A stretch of 64,000 nucleotides of DNA from Roseibium sp. MMSF_3412 (GTDB lineage Bacteria > Pseudomonadota > Alphaproteobacteria > Rhizobiales > Stappiaceae), in NCBI RefSeq assembly GCF_030733265.1, contig NZ_JASHJI010000016.1, positions 1 to 64,000 of the forward strand, in the 5' to 3' direction. The notes below the pieces were generated by a model. It had not been told where the DNA came from and did not search any database. It saw nothing but the letters and a program-made list of their open reading frames with translations. Both the position numbers and the translations under genes were made by a program. Within the stretch, counting starts at the first letter, position 1. The number at the start of each line of letters is the position of its first letter. Shown here piece after piece: positions 7,256 through 16,006 of the stretch.

Positions 7256-8992
7256 TCATCCCCTGTTGGATGTGTCCTGTTCCCCGTCCGGCCAGTTCAC
7301 ATCGCCCTCGGGTGTCAGGAAAACCTGACCCGGATAGATCAGGTCGGGATCTCTGATCTGGTCCTGGTTTGCCTGATAGATCGTCGTGTAGCGGACACCA
7401 TCGCCGTAAAGACGCCGCGAGATTCGCCAGAGATTGTCTCCCTTGCGGATGATGACAACCGGAAGCGCTTTCTGGACATCGGCACCCTGGCTTCCCTGGC
7501 CACTTCCCGTTCCTGTCGCGACCACCTTGGTGAGAACAATCTGCTTGTCCTGTTCCTTTTCGAAAGTCACGGCAGCACGTGCATCGACCGTGTCACCATC
7601 CTGCGCAATCAGATCGGCCCGAACCTCGACATTGCCTTCCGGCACGTTCTTGGTTCCCTGCACCAGCCACCTGCCGCTTGAATTGACCTTGGCTTCGCCC
7701 TGGAAGTCTTCACCCACGTAGACGCGGACCGACGATCCGGGCTTTCCGGTTCCGGCAACAAAAACCTTGTCCGGCTCGGATTCGACAGCCTCCACCGTAA
7801 TGGACGGATTGCTGTTTGCCGCGGCTTGTTGTTGTGGTTGTGCCACCGCCGCACTTGCAGCCTGTGTTTCCGGTTCTTGCTGGACGCCATTGCCGCTGAC
7901 TTCGCCTGCCGCCGTCTGCGCACCACCAACCGTGCCATCAGCGGATTGGGCGGCGGCCCCAGGCTGGGCAGCGGCAACAGACTGATCTGTCTGTGCGGTA
8001 CTCGTCTGTTCGTTGGCCTGCGCCTGCGTTTCAGCTGATGGCGATGCGGTCTGGCCCTGGGTCAAAGCGGCCGTTTCTGTGGTTCCGTCCTGTCGCGGCG
8101 CCGCCGCAGTGGTGGCAGGTGCAGAAGCATTTTCACCGCTTCCGGAGGCCGGCTGCGACTGCGCGGCCGTTTCCTGTGCCGGCGACGGCGTAACGGGAGC
8201 TTCCGTCTGCGCAGATTGGCCGGCCGGCGCCGATCCGTCCGCTGCCGTGCCGTTGCCTGCATCGGCCGGCAATGCGGCCACCACCGCTTCGTCCTGTTGT
8301 GTTCCACCACTGTCTGTTGCGGACTGTTCCGTGCCCTGCGCGGCCGGAAGTTCGGCGATCAACTCACCCGTTGCCGGCTTCTGCAGGATATTGGAGGGCG
8401 CATCCGGCGAGTTCAGGACCACAAGCGGCTGTTCCTTGCCACCCTCGGGAACCGACACGACAAGACGCTGTTCGGACTCCTCGATTGAATCGCCTTTCTC
8501 GTCGTGAACTTCCAGGCCGACATCATAGTTGCCGGGCTTGAGCGGTTCCTCGAGGATAATCGTCCATTCCCCCGCCTGGTTGGCGATGCTCTTGCCGACA
8601 ACTTCGCCATTGGCCGTCAGGGCGACCATCGCCCCGGCATCGGACCGGCCAGCGACCACGGTTTCACCGGTCGGTTCTACACCGACGACGTCAAAGCTGG
8701 GCCCCTTGACCGGCGGCACCGGAACCGGGTCGGCTTCCACCTCGGCCTGTTGCGGTTGGGAAGCCGGTTCCGCTGCGCCGGTCAACTGTCCTGCGTCTTC
8801 CTTTGCCGGCGCAGAAGCCTGCACTTCTTTCTTTTCTGACTTGGCTTCGGTGTTCGTTTGTTTCTGCGCAGTGTCAACGGCTTCCGGCTCAGGCGCAAAG
8901 AAGACGTCCTTGTAAAAATAGGCACCTGCAATCGCCACTATTGCGAGCGGTACCGCAACAACTGCAGTGCGAACCAGATTGTTCTTGCTCAT
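7256..8992 (-). CDS. LysM domain protein with membrane anchor and disordered linker
   Basis: A 578-residue envelope protein. Residues about 8-27 form one membrane segment (VVAVPLAIVAIAGAYFY). Two Ig-like, carbohydrate/Big-type segments (about 90-185 and 395-470) flank a linker of about 200 residues made almost only of Ala, Gln, Pro, Thr, Ser, Glu and Gly. A LysM motif lies near the C-terminus (RKGDNLWRISRRLYGDGVRY to the ending LIYPGQVF), which binds peptidoglycan. The ATG at 8992 with GGAAAG before it is preferred to an in-frame start 36 bp upstream. Proteins of this plan are common in rhizobia as LysM/Ig-like envelope proteins. The exact function is unknown; a periplasmic span from membrane to wall is the natural inference. 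Confidence 0.85.
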   Translation of the reverse strand: MSKNNLVRTAVVAVPLAIVAIAGAYFYKDVFFAPEPEAVDTAQKQTNTEAKSEKKEVQASAPAKEDAGQLTGAAEPASQPQQAEVEADPVPVPPVKGPSFDVVGVEPTGETVVAGRSDAGAMVALTANGEVVGKSIANQAGEWTIILEEPLKPGNYDVGLEVHDEKGDSIEESEQRLVVSVPEGGKEQPLVVLNSPDAPSNILQKPATGELIAELPAAQGTEQSATDSGGTQQDEAVVAALPADAGNGTAADGSAPAGQSAQTEAPVTPSPAQETAAQSQPASGSGENASAPATTAAAPRQDGTTETAALTQGQTASPSAETQAQANEQTSTAQTDQSVAAAQPGAAAQSADGTVGGAQTAAGEVSGNGVQQEPETQAASAAVAQPQQQAAANSNPSITVEAVESEPDKVFVAGTGKPGSSVRVYVGEDFQGEAKVNSSGRWLVQGTKNVPEGNVEVRADLIAQDGDTVDARAAVTFEKEQDKQIVLTKVVATGTGSGQGSQGADVQKALPVVIIRKGDNLWRISRRLYGDGVRYTTIYQANQDQIRDPDLIYPGQVFLTPEGDVNWPDGEQDTSNRG

Positions 8993-9181
8993 TGCTTTCC
9001 CGTCAGAAGGCCTGCGCGCAAGCGACACGGCTTCATGCGCATGTCACATGCCGGCGCAGCATCTGCCCCTGTCACATTTAATTAGCTGTCCATCCATAGC
9101 CCCCTTTTGAGGGCACGGCAAGAAATCCTGCTTGTTTCCCAAAGGTCTCAAAACAGAATGCTTGACCTTTAGGGGATCTGA

Positions 9182-9817
9182 ATGCCACATCTTTGCGTCA
9201 TGAATACGGTTTCTCAAAATCAACTTACAAGCGTCTGTGTCTATTGCGGTTCCAGCTTCGGCTCGGACCCCGCACATGAAGCGGCCGCAACGCGGCTCGG
9301 CCAGATCATCGCCGAAGCAGGACTGCGACTCGTCTATGGCGGAGGATCCGTCGGTCTCATGGGGACGGTGGCAAACGCCGCCCTTGAGTCCGGAGGAACG
9401 GTAACCGGAATCATCCCGCGGTTTCTGGAAAAACGCGAAGTCATGCTTGAGACGCTCGAAGACCTCGTCATCACCGAGGACATGCATGAGCGCAAGCATT
9501 TGATGTTCCAGAAGTCCGATGCGTTCATTGCGCTGCCGGGCGGTATCGGCACGCTCGAAGAAGCCGTCGAGATGATGACCTGGGCACAATTGGGCCAGCA
9601 CAAGAAGCCCGTCGCCCTGGCAAACATTAACGGCTTCTGGTCCCCCTTGCTGGAGTTGCTCAATCACATGCGCGCCCAGGGATACATCAGGCCGGATACC
9701 GAGGTGCCCTATCTGGTCGCCAAGAAGGTTGAAGACATTCTGCCGATGCTGCGGGCATCGATCACGGGCCGCGTGCCGGAAGAGACGGACGCCGTGGCCG
9801 AGGTGTCGGATTTCTAA
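9182..9817 (+). CDS. LOG family protein (TIGR00730), cytokinin-type nucleotide phosphoribohydrolase
   Basis: A Rossmann-fold protein of 211 residues of the LOG (LONELY GUY) family, which hydrolyses the N-glycosidic bond of nucleoside 5'-monophosphates. The nucleotide-binding glycine motif GGGSVGLMG is at about 60-68 and the catalytic motif PGGIGTLEE at about 120-128, with the Arg and Glu residues of the family present. AGGGGA lies at good spacing before the ATG at 9182; a second ATG at 9200 has no ribosome site. Bacterial members may act on AMP or on isopentenyl-AMP, and the true substrate here is not known. It stands alone, convergent with nothing and followed by the GGDEF gene. Confidence 0.9.
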   Translation: MPHLCVMNTVSQNQLTSVCVYCGSSFGSDPAHEAAATRLGQIIAEAGLRLVYGGGSVGLMGTVANAALESGGTVTGIIPRFLEKREVMLETLEDLVITEDMHERKHLMFQKSDAFIALPGGIGTLEEAVEMMTWAQLGQHKKPVALANINGFWSPLLELLNHMRAQGYIRPDTEVPYLVAKKVEDILPMLRASITGRVPEETDAVAEVSDF

Positions 9818-9966
9818 GTATTTCTACTGATAGCGACGCAGGGCTTCCTGTGCTCAAAAACTGGGCACGCACAATGCCCTGCCCAGCAGGCCTTGCCGCC
9901 AGGGAAGTTGAAGTCCTTCCCCCGCACGAGTAGACTTCTCCAAACCCGCCCGCTCCGGACGTTCCC

Positions 9967-11205
9967 ATGCAAACCACCCTCCTCGTTGAAGACGCATCGT
10001 TTTTCGAAAAGGCGATCGTCAAAAAACTGCATGACGTCGGCCGTCATCAAATCATGGTCGCACGCAACTACGCGGAGGCGGAAAGCTGCCTGAACCTGCC
10101 CATCGGTGAGCCGGACCTTGCGCTGGTTGATCTCACGCTGCCGGATGCCCCCGATGGCGAGATCGTTGACCTGTGCGACGAGTGGAACATCCCGACGATC
10201 GTGTTCACGAGCCGGTTCGATCCGAAAACACGCAAGAAAATGCTGCAAAAGGGCGTCATAGACTACGTCCTGAAAGACTCGCCCGGCAGCCTTGACTATG
10301 TTGCCGACCTGATCCGTCGGCTTTCGAAAAATCCTGGTATCGGCATCCTGGTGCTGGATGACGCGACCGTGGAGAGGCAGGCCATTGCTCAAATTGTCTC
10401 CAAGCACATGTACAAGGTCTATCAGGCTGCGAGCACCGACGAAGCTCTCGACTGCCTGAAAGAAAACAAGGACATAAAGCTGGTTCTGGCGGACTACTTT
10501 CTTCCAGGCAAGGACGGCTTTGCGTTTCTGAAGGCCGTTCGGCGCAATCACAGCCGGGAACAGGTCGGCATCATCGGCATGTCGGCCGTGACCAATTCCG
10601 ACAACCGCGTCCGGTTCCTGAAATACGGCGCGGCAGACTTTGTCGACAAGAACTGCTCACCTGAAGAACTCCTTCTCAGGATTTCGCAGAACCTCGCCTA
10701 TATCTACCGCATCGAGGAACTGAACAACCTGGCCATGAGGGATGCGCTGACCGGACTTTACAACCGGCGTTTTCTTCTTGAAGACCAGGCAAAGGCAATC
10801 CAGTCCTGGGTTCCGAGCGCAGGCACCAAAAACTGGCTTGTGCTCATGGATCTCGACTCCTTCAAAAGCGTCAACGACAATCACGGGCATGACTTCGGCG
10901 ATGCGGTCCTGAAAAATTTCGCGCGGCGTCTTTCCAGATTCGCAAGCAATGACGATTTTGCCATTCGCCTTGGCGGTGACGAGTTCTGCGTCTTGCTCCG
11001 GAACCAGTCGGAACAAGCTGCCAATGACCGTCTGGCTGCCCTTCTGGAAGACGTTCAGAACACGCCTGTCGAACACAGAGGGCAAAAACTCAATATCAGA
11101 ACGAGCGTCGGTCTTGCGCCGTTGCTTGGCGGCGATCTGTCGGAAAGCCTTAAGGTCGCGGACCTCAATCTCTACTCCGCAAAACGCTCGGGACGCGGCT
11201 CTTAG
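9967..11205 (+). CDS. Two-receiver diguanylate cyclase (REC-REC-GGDEF), PleD-like
   Basis: A 412-residue soluble signalling protein with two receiver domains (about 1-120 and 125-250) and a C-terminal GGDEF domain (about 255-410). Both receivers keep the phospho-acceptor Asp (ALVDLTLP and LVLADYFLP) and the later Lys (YVLKD and FVDKN). The catalytic motif GGDEF is intact in RLGGDEFCVLL, so synthesis of c-di-GMP from GTP is expected when phosphorylated and dimeric. The residues before GGDEF do not form the RxxD inhibitory site. PleD of Caulobacter has the same plan. No histidine kinase is adjacent. The first ATG at 9967 is used. Confidence 0.9.
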   Translation: MQTTLLVEDASFFEKAIVKKLHDVGRHQIMVARNYAEAESCLNLPIGEPDLALVDLTLPDAPDGEIVDLCDEWNIPTIVFTSRFDPKTRKKMLQKGVIDYVLKDSPGSLDYVADLIRRLSKNPGIGILVLDDATVERQAIAQIVSKHMYKVYQAASTDEALDCLKENKDIKLVLADYFLPGKDGFAFLKAVRRNHSREQVGIIGMSAVTNSDNRVRFLKYGAADFVDKNCSPEELLLRISQNLAYIYRIEELNNLAMRDALTGLYNRRFLLEDQAKAIQSWVPSAGTKNWLVLMDLDSFKSVNDNHGHDFGDAVLKNFARRLSRFASNDDFAIRLGGDEFCVLLRNQSEQAANDRLAALLEDVQNTPVEHRGQKLNIRTSVGLAPLLGGDLSESLKVADLNLYSAKRSGRGS

Positions 11206-11235
11206 CCCCTTATCGAGCGTCCTGCCCCCCGCCGT

Positions 11236-12147
11236 TCAGCGCGCGTTCGCGTAACGTTTCCAGCTGTCCAGCGTGACCACCGCCAGCGCCGCCCAGATCA
11301 TTGCGAATGTGAGCAGTTTCGCCGGGTCGAGCGGTTCGTTCCAGACATAGACCGCCATCAGGAAATGCAGCGACGGCGCCAGATACTGCATCAGGCCCAG
11401 CATGAAAAGCGGGAGACGGCGCGCGGCTGCTGAAAAGAACGTGAGCGGCAGTGCCGTAATGATGCCTGTACCGACAAGGGCGATGAGAACCGGTATGTCA
11501 TCAAGGACAAACGCATCTGCCCCCTCACCGAGGCGGTAGAGCAGGTAGCCCGTTGCCAGAGGAAACAGCAAAAGGGTTTCAATGAACATGCCGGGCGTCG
11601 CCTTGACCGGCGTCACCTTGCGGACATAACCGTAGCCGGCGAAGCTGAATGCCAGGATCAGGGACACCCAGGGAACACCTCCAGCGAGAGCCGCCTGGAT
11701 CAGAACAGCAACCGCTGCGACCGCGACAGCAATGCCCTGCCCTTTGGAAAGCCGTTCATGAAGCACGACCAGACCAACGAGGATGCTCACCAGCGGGTTT
11801 ATGAAATATCCCAGGGACACATCAAGCACGCGTTCCTGTTCGATGGCCCAGACGAAAACAAGCCAGTTGATGCCGATCAGCGTGGACGATGCCATCAGGC
11901 GCACGAGGACGGCGGGCTGTCTCAGCGCTTCGCCGATTTCCTGCCAGCGGCCGCGCAGATAAAGAAACAGTCCAACGAACAGGATCGACCAAACGATCCG
12001 GTGCGAGACGACGATATCGGCTGGAATGCTATCGGTGAGTTTGTAGTAGGCGGGAAAAAAGCCCCACATCACATAGGCGGCAAGCCCGAAAAGCAGGCCC
12101 TGGCGAAACTCCGCCTGTGCCTCGGCTTCAGAGACCGGCTGAGACAT
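11236..12147 (-). CDS. rarD: RarD-type EamA family transporter
   Basis: A drug/metabolite transporter superfamily protein of 303 residues with about ten membrane helices in two EamA halves. Typical RarD features are the start QGLLFGLAAYVMWGFFPAYYKL, SHRIVWSILF near residue 48, and NWLVFVWAIE near 95. It lies 28 bp downstream of cimA on the same strand and is probably part of that run. The transported compound is unknown; RarD proteins are named for a chloramphenicol-sensitive phenotype. Confidence 0.9.
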   Translation of the reverse strand: MSQPVSEAEAQAEFRQGLLFGLAAYVMWGFFPAYYKLTDSIPADIVVSHRIVWSILFVGLFLYLRGRWQEIGEALRQPAVLVRLMASSTLIGINWLVFVWAIEQERVLDVSLGYFINPLVSILVGLVVLHERLSKGQGIAVAVAAVAVLIQAALAGGVPWVSLILAFSFAGYGYVRKVTPVKATPGMFIETLLLFPLATGYLLYRLGEGADAFVLDDIPVLIALVGTGIITALPLTFFSAAARRLPLFMLGLMQYLAPSLHFLMAVYVWNEPLDPAKLLTFAMIWAALAVVTLDSWKRYANAR

Positions 12148-12175
12148 GTGTGTTGCCTTTCTCGCGTCCGTGCAG

Positions 12176-13771
12176 TCAGACGCTGTCCGCCTTCAACAAG
12201 GCGAATGTGATGGAATCGACCAGGGCCTGGAAGGACGCGTCGACAATATTTGGCGAGACCCCGATCGTAAACCAGCGGCGCTGTGTGCGGGCGTCGTGAC
12301 TTTCTATCAGTACACGGGTGACCGCGCCCGTGCCGCCGTTCAGGATACGAACCTTGTAGTCGACCAGCTCCAGCCCCGCGATCGCCTCCTGATACTTGCC
12401 GAGATCCTTGCGCAGCGCCATGTCCAGCGCGTTGACCGGGCCGTTGCCTTCGGCAACAGACATGCGGGTTTCTCCGTCAATATCGACCTTGACGACTGCC
12501 TCCGACACCGTGATGAGATCACCGATCGCGTTGAACCGCCGCTCGACCATGACCTTGAATGAACTGACTTCAAAGTAGCGCGGCACCTCGCCGAGTTCAC
12601 GGCGCGCCAGCAATTCGAAGGAGGCGTCTGCTGCTTCATAGGCGTAGCCCTCGGACTCGCGCTCCTTCACCAGCGCAAGCAGCCGGTCAAGTTTCGGGTC
12701 CGCCTTGTCGACCTCGATGCCGACGCGCGAGAGCTCGCCAAGCAGATTGCTCTTGCCCGCCTGGTCGGAGACGAGAACACGGCGCTGATTGCCCACGACT
12801 TCCGGCGCGACATGCTCATAGGTCTGCGGATCCTTGAGGATCGCAGAGGCGTGAATTCCCGCTTTCGTGGCGAACGCGGTTTCACCTACGTAAGGTGCCT
12901 GCCTGTCCGGCGAACGGTTCAGGATTTCATCGAATGCATGGGAAACAGAGGTGATATCCTCAAGCTGTTCGTCGCTGACACCGATCTCGAACCGGTCCGA
13001 GAACGCTTTCTTGAGCTTCAGCGTCGGGATCAGGGTGACCAGATTGGCGTTGCCGCAGCGTTCCCCCAGACCATTCAGTGTTCCCTGGATCTGGCGCACA
13101 CCGGCGTCGACCGCCGCGAGAGAATTGGCGACCGCCTGCCCCGTGTCGTCATGGGTGTGAATGCCCAGATGCGTTCCCGGAACCACCTCCTGCACCTTGG
13201 AAACGATATGGTAGATCTCGTCCGGCAGCGTGCCGCCATTGGTATCGCAAAGCACGACCCAGCGCGCACCCGCCTGATAGGCAGTGCGTGCGCAATCAAG
13301 CGCGTAGTCCGGGTTGGCCTTGTAGCCGTCGAAGAAATGCTCGCAGTCGATCAAGGCTTCCTTGCCGGCTGCGACTGCGGCTTCGACCGTGTCATGGATG
13401 GAGTCCAGGTTTTCCTCGTTGGTGCATCCCAGCGCGATCTCGACGTGATAGTCCCAGGCCTTTGCGACAAAACAGCAGGCATCCGACCGGCTGGCCAGCA
13501 CCTGTTGCAACCCGGGATCATTCGCGGCTGACCGCCCGACACGCTTGGTCATGCCAAAAGCCGTGAAAAGGGCCTCTTTGGTCCGCTTTTCACTGAAAAA
13601 TTCGGTATCGCCGGGATTCGCGCCAGGATAGCCTCCCTCGACATAGTCGACACCGAGGCGTTCCAGCAGTTCCGCAATGACAATCTTCTCGTTGACCGAA
13701 AAGTCGACCCCACTGGTCTGGGCGCCGTCACGAAGCGTCGTGTCGAAAAGATAGAGGCGTTCCTTGGTCAT
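12176..13771 (-). CDS. cimA: Citramalate synthase
   Basis: Citramalate synthase condenses pyruvate and acetyl-CoA to (R)-citramalate, feeding the isoleucine pathway. The protein has 531 residues, the usual length. It has the DRE-TIM barrel start (LFDTTLRDGAQTSGVDFSV), metal-binding LGIHTHDDTGQAVANSLAA, NGLGERCGNANL, and a C-terminal regulatory domain (about 400-531) of the LeuA dimer type. It differs from isopropylmalate synthase in the insertion ...YVEGGYPGANPGDTEFF typical of CimA. It lies 63 bp downstream of a GFA gene and upstream of rarD, in the run cysS-GFA-cimA-rarD. Confidence 0.93.
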   Translation of the reverse strand: MTKERLYLFDTTLRDGAQTSGVDFSVNEKIVIAELLERLGVDYVEGGYPGANPGDTEFFSEKRTKEALFTAFGMTKRVGRSAANDPGLQQVLASRSDACCFVAKAWDYHVEIALGCTNEENLDSIHDTVEAAVAAGKEALIDCEHFFDGYKANPDYALDCARTAYQAGARWVVLCDTNGGTLPDEIYHIVSKVQEVVPGTHLGIHTHDDTGQAVANSLAAVDAGVRQIQGTLNGLGERCGNANLVTLIPTLKLKKAFSDRFEIGVSDEQLEDITSVSHAFDEILNRSPDRQAPYVGETAFATKAGIHASAILKDPQTYEHVAPEVVGNQRRVLVSDQAGKSNLLGELSRVGIEVDKADPKLDRLLALVKERESEGYAYEAADASFELLARRELGEVPRYFEVSSFKVMVERRFNAIGDLITVSEAVVKVDIDGETRMSVAEGNGPVNALDMALRKDLGKYQEAIAGLELVDYKVRILNGGTGAVTRVLIESHDARTQRRWFTIGVSPNIVDASFQALVDSITFALLKADSV

Positions 13772-13834
13772 GTGCGTTTCCTGGCTGTCATGCGACTGGC
13801 TGTGTTGTTTTTCCAGTGGGGCCGGCGCGGCGGA

Positions 13835-14320
13835 TCAATTCGCCGGCCAGGTTTCCGTGTCGTGATCGGGATGCTGATTGGAAACGATGGTGTCGAGAAA
13901 GACAGCCGTTTCGACATCTTGCTCAGTGCGGCGTTCAGGGATCGCCGCCATCTCGTCCGTAAAAGGCAGCTTGCCTTCAACGCCGTACTGGATGACCGGC
14001 GCGATCCCTTCCGGATTGTCAAACGCGCCGATCGCGATACCGACATCTCCCGGAGCCTCATAGGTCAGCGGTGTCCCGCATTCGGGACAAAACCCGCGAG
14101 CGACATGATTTGAACTCTGGAAGCGCTTCGGCTCGCCCCTGGTCCAGATCAGCTTCGCAGGCGCCCGAATGCCGACGAGCGGCGCGTAGAGGGAACCGAA
14201 CGCCTTCTGGCACATCCTGCAATGACAGATCGACGCCGTCCCGAGTTCGCCCTCGACCCGAAAACGGACCGCGCCGCACTGACAGCCGCCGGTGTGAACA
14301 CCCGCTGAAACGCCACTCAT
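13835..14320 (-). CDS. GFA family (glutathione-dependent formaldehyde-activating enzyme-like) protein
   Basis: A 161-residue zinc protein of the GFA family. The Cys motifs are visible as GGCQCGAVRF (residues about 12-21), CHCRMCQKAFGS (about 33-44) and FCPECGTPL (about 83-91). Family members bind two zinc ions; only a few have been linked to formaldehyde-glutathione chemistry, so the role is open. The ATG overlaps the cysS stop by four bases (ATGA), a sign of translational coupling. Confidence 0.9.
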   Translation of the reverse strand: MSGVSAGVHTGGCQCGAVRFRVEGELGTASICHCRMCQKAFGSLYAPLVGIRAPAKLIWTRGEPKRFQSSNHVARGFCPECGTPLTYEAPGDVGIAIGAFDNPEGIAPVIQYGVEGKLPFTDEMAAIPERRTEQDVETAVFLDTIVSNQHPDHDTETWPAN

Positions 14321-15732
14321 CGTTTTACCTCCCAGGATGTGACCCGCTCGCCTGTCGCTGAGTCTTTTGAATCCCTTAGAAGGATTCCCTGAGACGCCAG
14401 TTCATCACGGATCCGGTCGGCCTCTGGCCAGTTCTTGGCTTTCAACGCCTCCAGGCGGCGCGCGACTTCTGTCTCGATCGCGGCATCATCGACCCCGCTC
14501 AGATCCGCCGCGACCGGACGCAGTCCCATCAGCGCGGCCGATGCGGAATAGACCGGCATCTTGCTGTCGTCCCGCGCCGCCTCCCCCGCCAATGCATGCA
14601 GGGCCTGGATGGCAGCCGCCGTGTTGAGATCGTCGTTCAGCGCGCCCAGCACTTCAGCTGACGGCGCTGCGTCCTTCTCAACGGGATCGGGCCACTTGGA
14701 CAGCAGGTTTTCCGCCTCCTCCAGTTTCCTGACGGAGAAGTCGATCGGCTCGCGATAGTTGGTCATGAGCATGGCAAGCCGCAGAACCTCGCCCGGCCAC
14801 TTCCGGCCACCGAAATTGTCGGTCTCCAGGAGTTCCTGGATGGTGAAGAAATTGCCTTCCGACTTGGACATCTTCTTTCCTTCCACCTGAAGGAAACCAT
14901 TGTGCATCCAGTAGTTGGCCATGGTCTTCGTGTCGTTCGCGCAGCAGGACTGCGCGATCTCGTTTTCATGGTGCGGAAAGATCAGGTCGAGCCCGCCGCC
15001 ATGAATGTCAAACACCTTGCCGAGATGATGCGCGCTCATGACCGAGCACTCGATGTGCCACCCCGGTCGGCCGCGTCCCCACGGGCTCTCCCAGCCCGGC
15101 TCCTCTTCGGACGAAAGCTTCCAGAGCACGAAGTCTCCGGGGTTCTTCTTGTGCGCATCCACCGCGATACGGGCGCCGGCGATCTGCTCGTCCAGCTTGC
15201 GCTTTGACAGGCCGCCGTAGTCCGGCATGGACGCGGTGTCGAAGAGAACCTCTCCCTCCGCCTGGTACGCATGCCCCTTGTCGATCAGCAGGCGGATCAT
15301 CTCGATCATCCCGTCAATGTGCTGGGTCGCGCGCGGCTCATGATCGGGCTGAAGAACATTCAGCGCCTCAATATCCTTATGGAACTGGTCCGCCGTTCTT
15401 TGGGTGACCCTGGCAATGGCATCATTGAGTGGCAGCTCCGGATGATCCCGCAGTGCGCGCGCGTTGATCTTGTCATCCACATCGGTGATGTTGCGCGCAT
15501 AGGTGACGTGGTCCGGCCCGTAAACATGCCGCAACAGACGGTAAAGCACGTCGAAAACGATCACCGGTCGCGCGTTACCGATATGCGCGAAGTCGTAGAC
15601 AGTGGGGCCGCAGACATAAAGGCGCACGTTCTGATCATCGATGGCCCGGAAATCTTCCTTTTCACGGGTCAGCGTATTGGTGAACTTCAAGCCCTTGTTC
15701 GTGCCGGATTTTTCAGTCTCAGCGGCGCTCAT
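14317..15732 (-). CDS. cysS: Cysteinyl-tRNA synthetase
   Basis: Class I aminoacyl-tRNA synthetase of 471 residues that charges tRNA-Cys. The HIGH-like motif is HIGN in FAHIGNARP (about 53-61), and KMSKS is intact in GKKMSKSEGN (about 268-277). The zinc ligands are provided by the Cys of YVCGPTVYD, Cys and His near residue 220 (ECSVMSAHHLG) and the HHENE motif. A C-terminal anticodon-binding helix bundle follows. It is the first gene of the run cysS-GFA-cimA-rarD on the minus strand. The ATG at 15732 begins MSAAETEKSGT; the conserved part begins about 17 residues later. Confidence 0.96.
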   Translation of the reverse strand: MSAAETEKSGTNKGLKFTNTLTREKEDFRAIDDQNVRLYVCGPTVYDFAHIGNARPVIVFDVLYRLLRHVYGPDHVTYARNITDVDDKINARALRDHPELPLNDAIARVTQRTADQFHKDIEALNVLQPDHEPRATQHIDGMIEMIRLLIDKGHAYQAEGEVLFDTASMPDYGGLSKRKLDEQIAGARIAVDAHKKNPGDFVLWKLSSEEEPGWESPWGRGRPGWHIECSVMSAHHLGKVFDIHGGGLDLIFPHHENEIAQSCCANDTKTMANYWMHNGFLQVEGKKMSKSEGNFFTIQELLETDNFGGRKWPGEVLRLAMLMTNYREPIDFSVRKLEEAENLLSKWPDPVEKDAAPSAEVLGALNDDLNTAAAIQALHALAGEAARDDSKMPVYSASAALMGLRPVAADLSGVDDAAIETEVARRLEALKAKNWPEADRIRDELASQGILLRDSKDSATGERVTSWEVKR

Positions 15733-16006
15733 GTCAAACGGTCTCCTGGCCGGCTGACCGGGCGATCCGTCTCAGGAGAGTTTTTGCCAAGAGGGAACGG
15801 CCACAGCCAGCGGTGTCGCTAGCTGCAAATAATGGTGATCGAAATGATGTTCCGTGTGGCCGTCATCATGAGCGCTTTATGGACCGGAATGCAGGACGCG
15901 GTCAAGGCTGCATTTTGGCTCGCATCGCACCAGGAAAAGCGCGGCGTTGGCGCATCCTCCCACATCGACTAAACTTTACCCAAAGGGAATCAGAGGGGGA
16001 TTTCAC

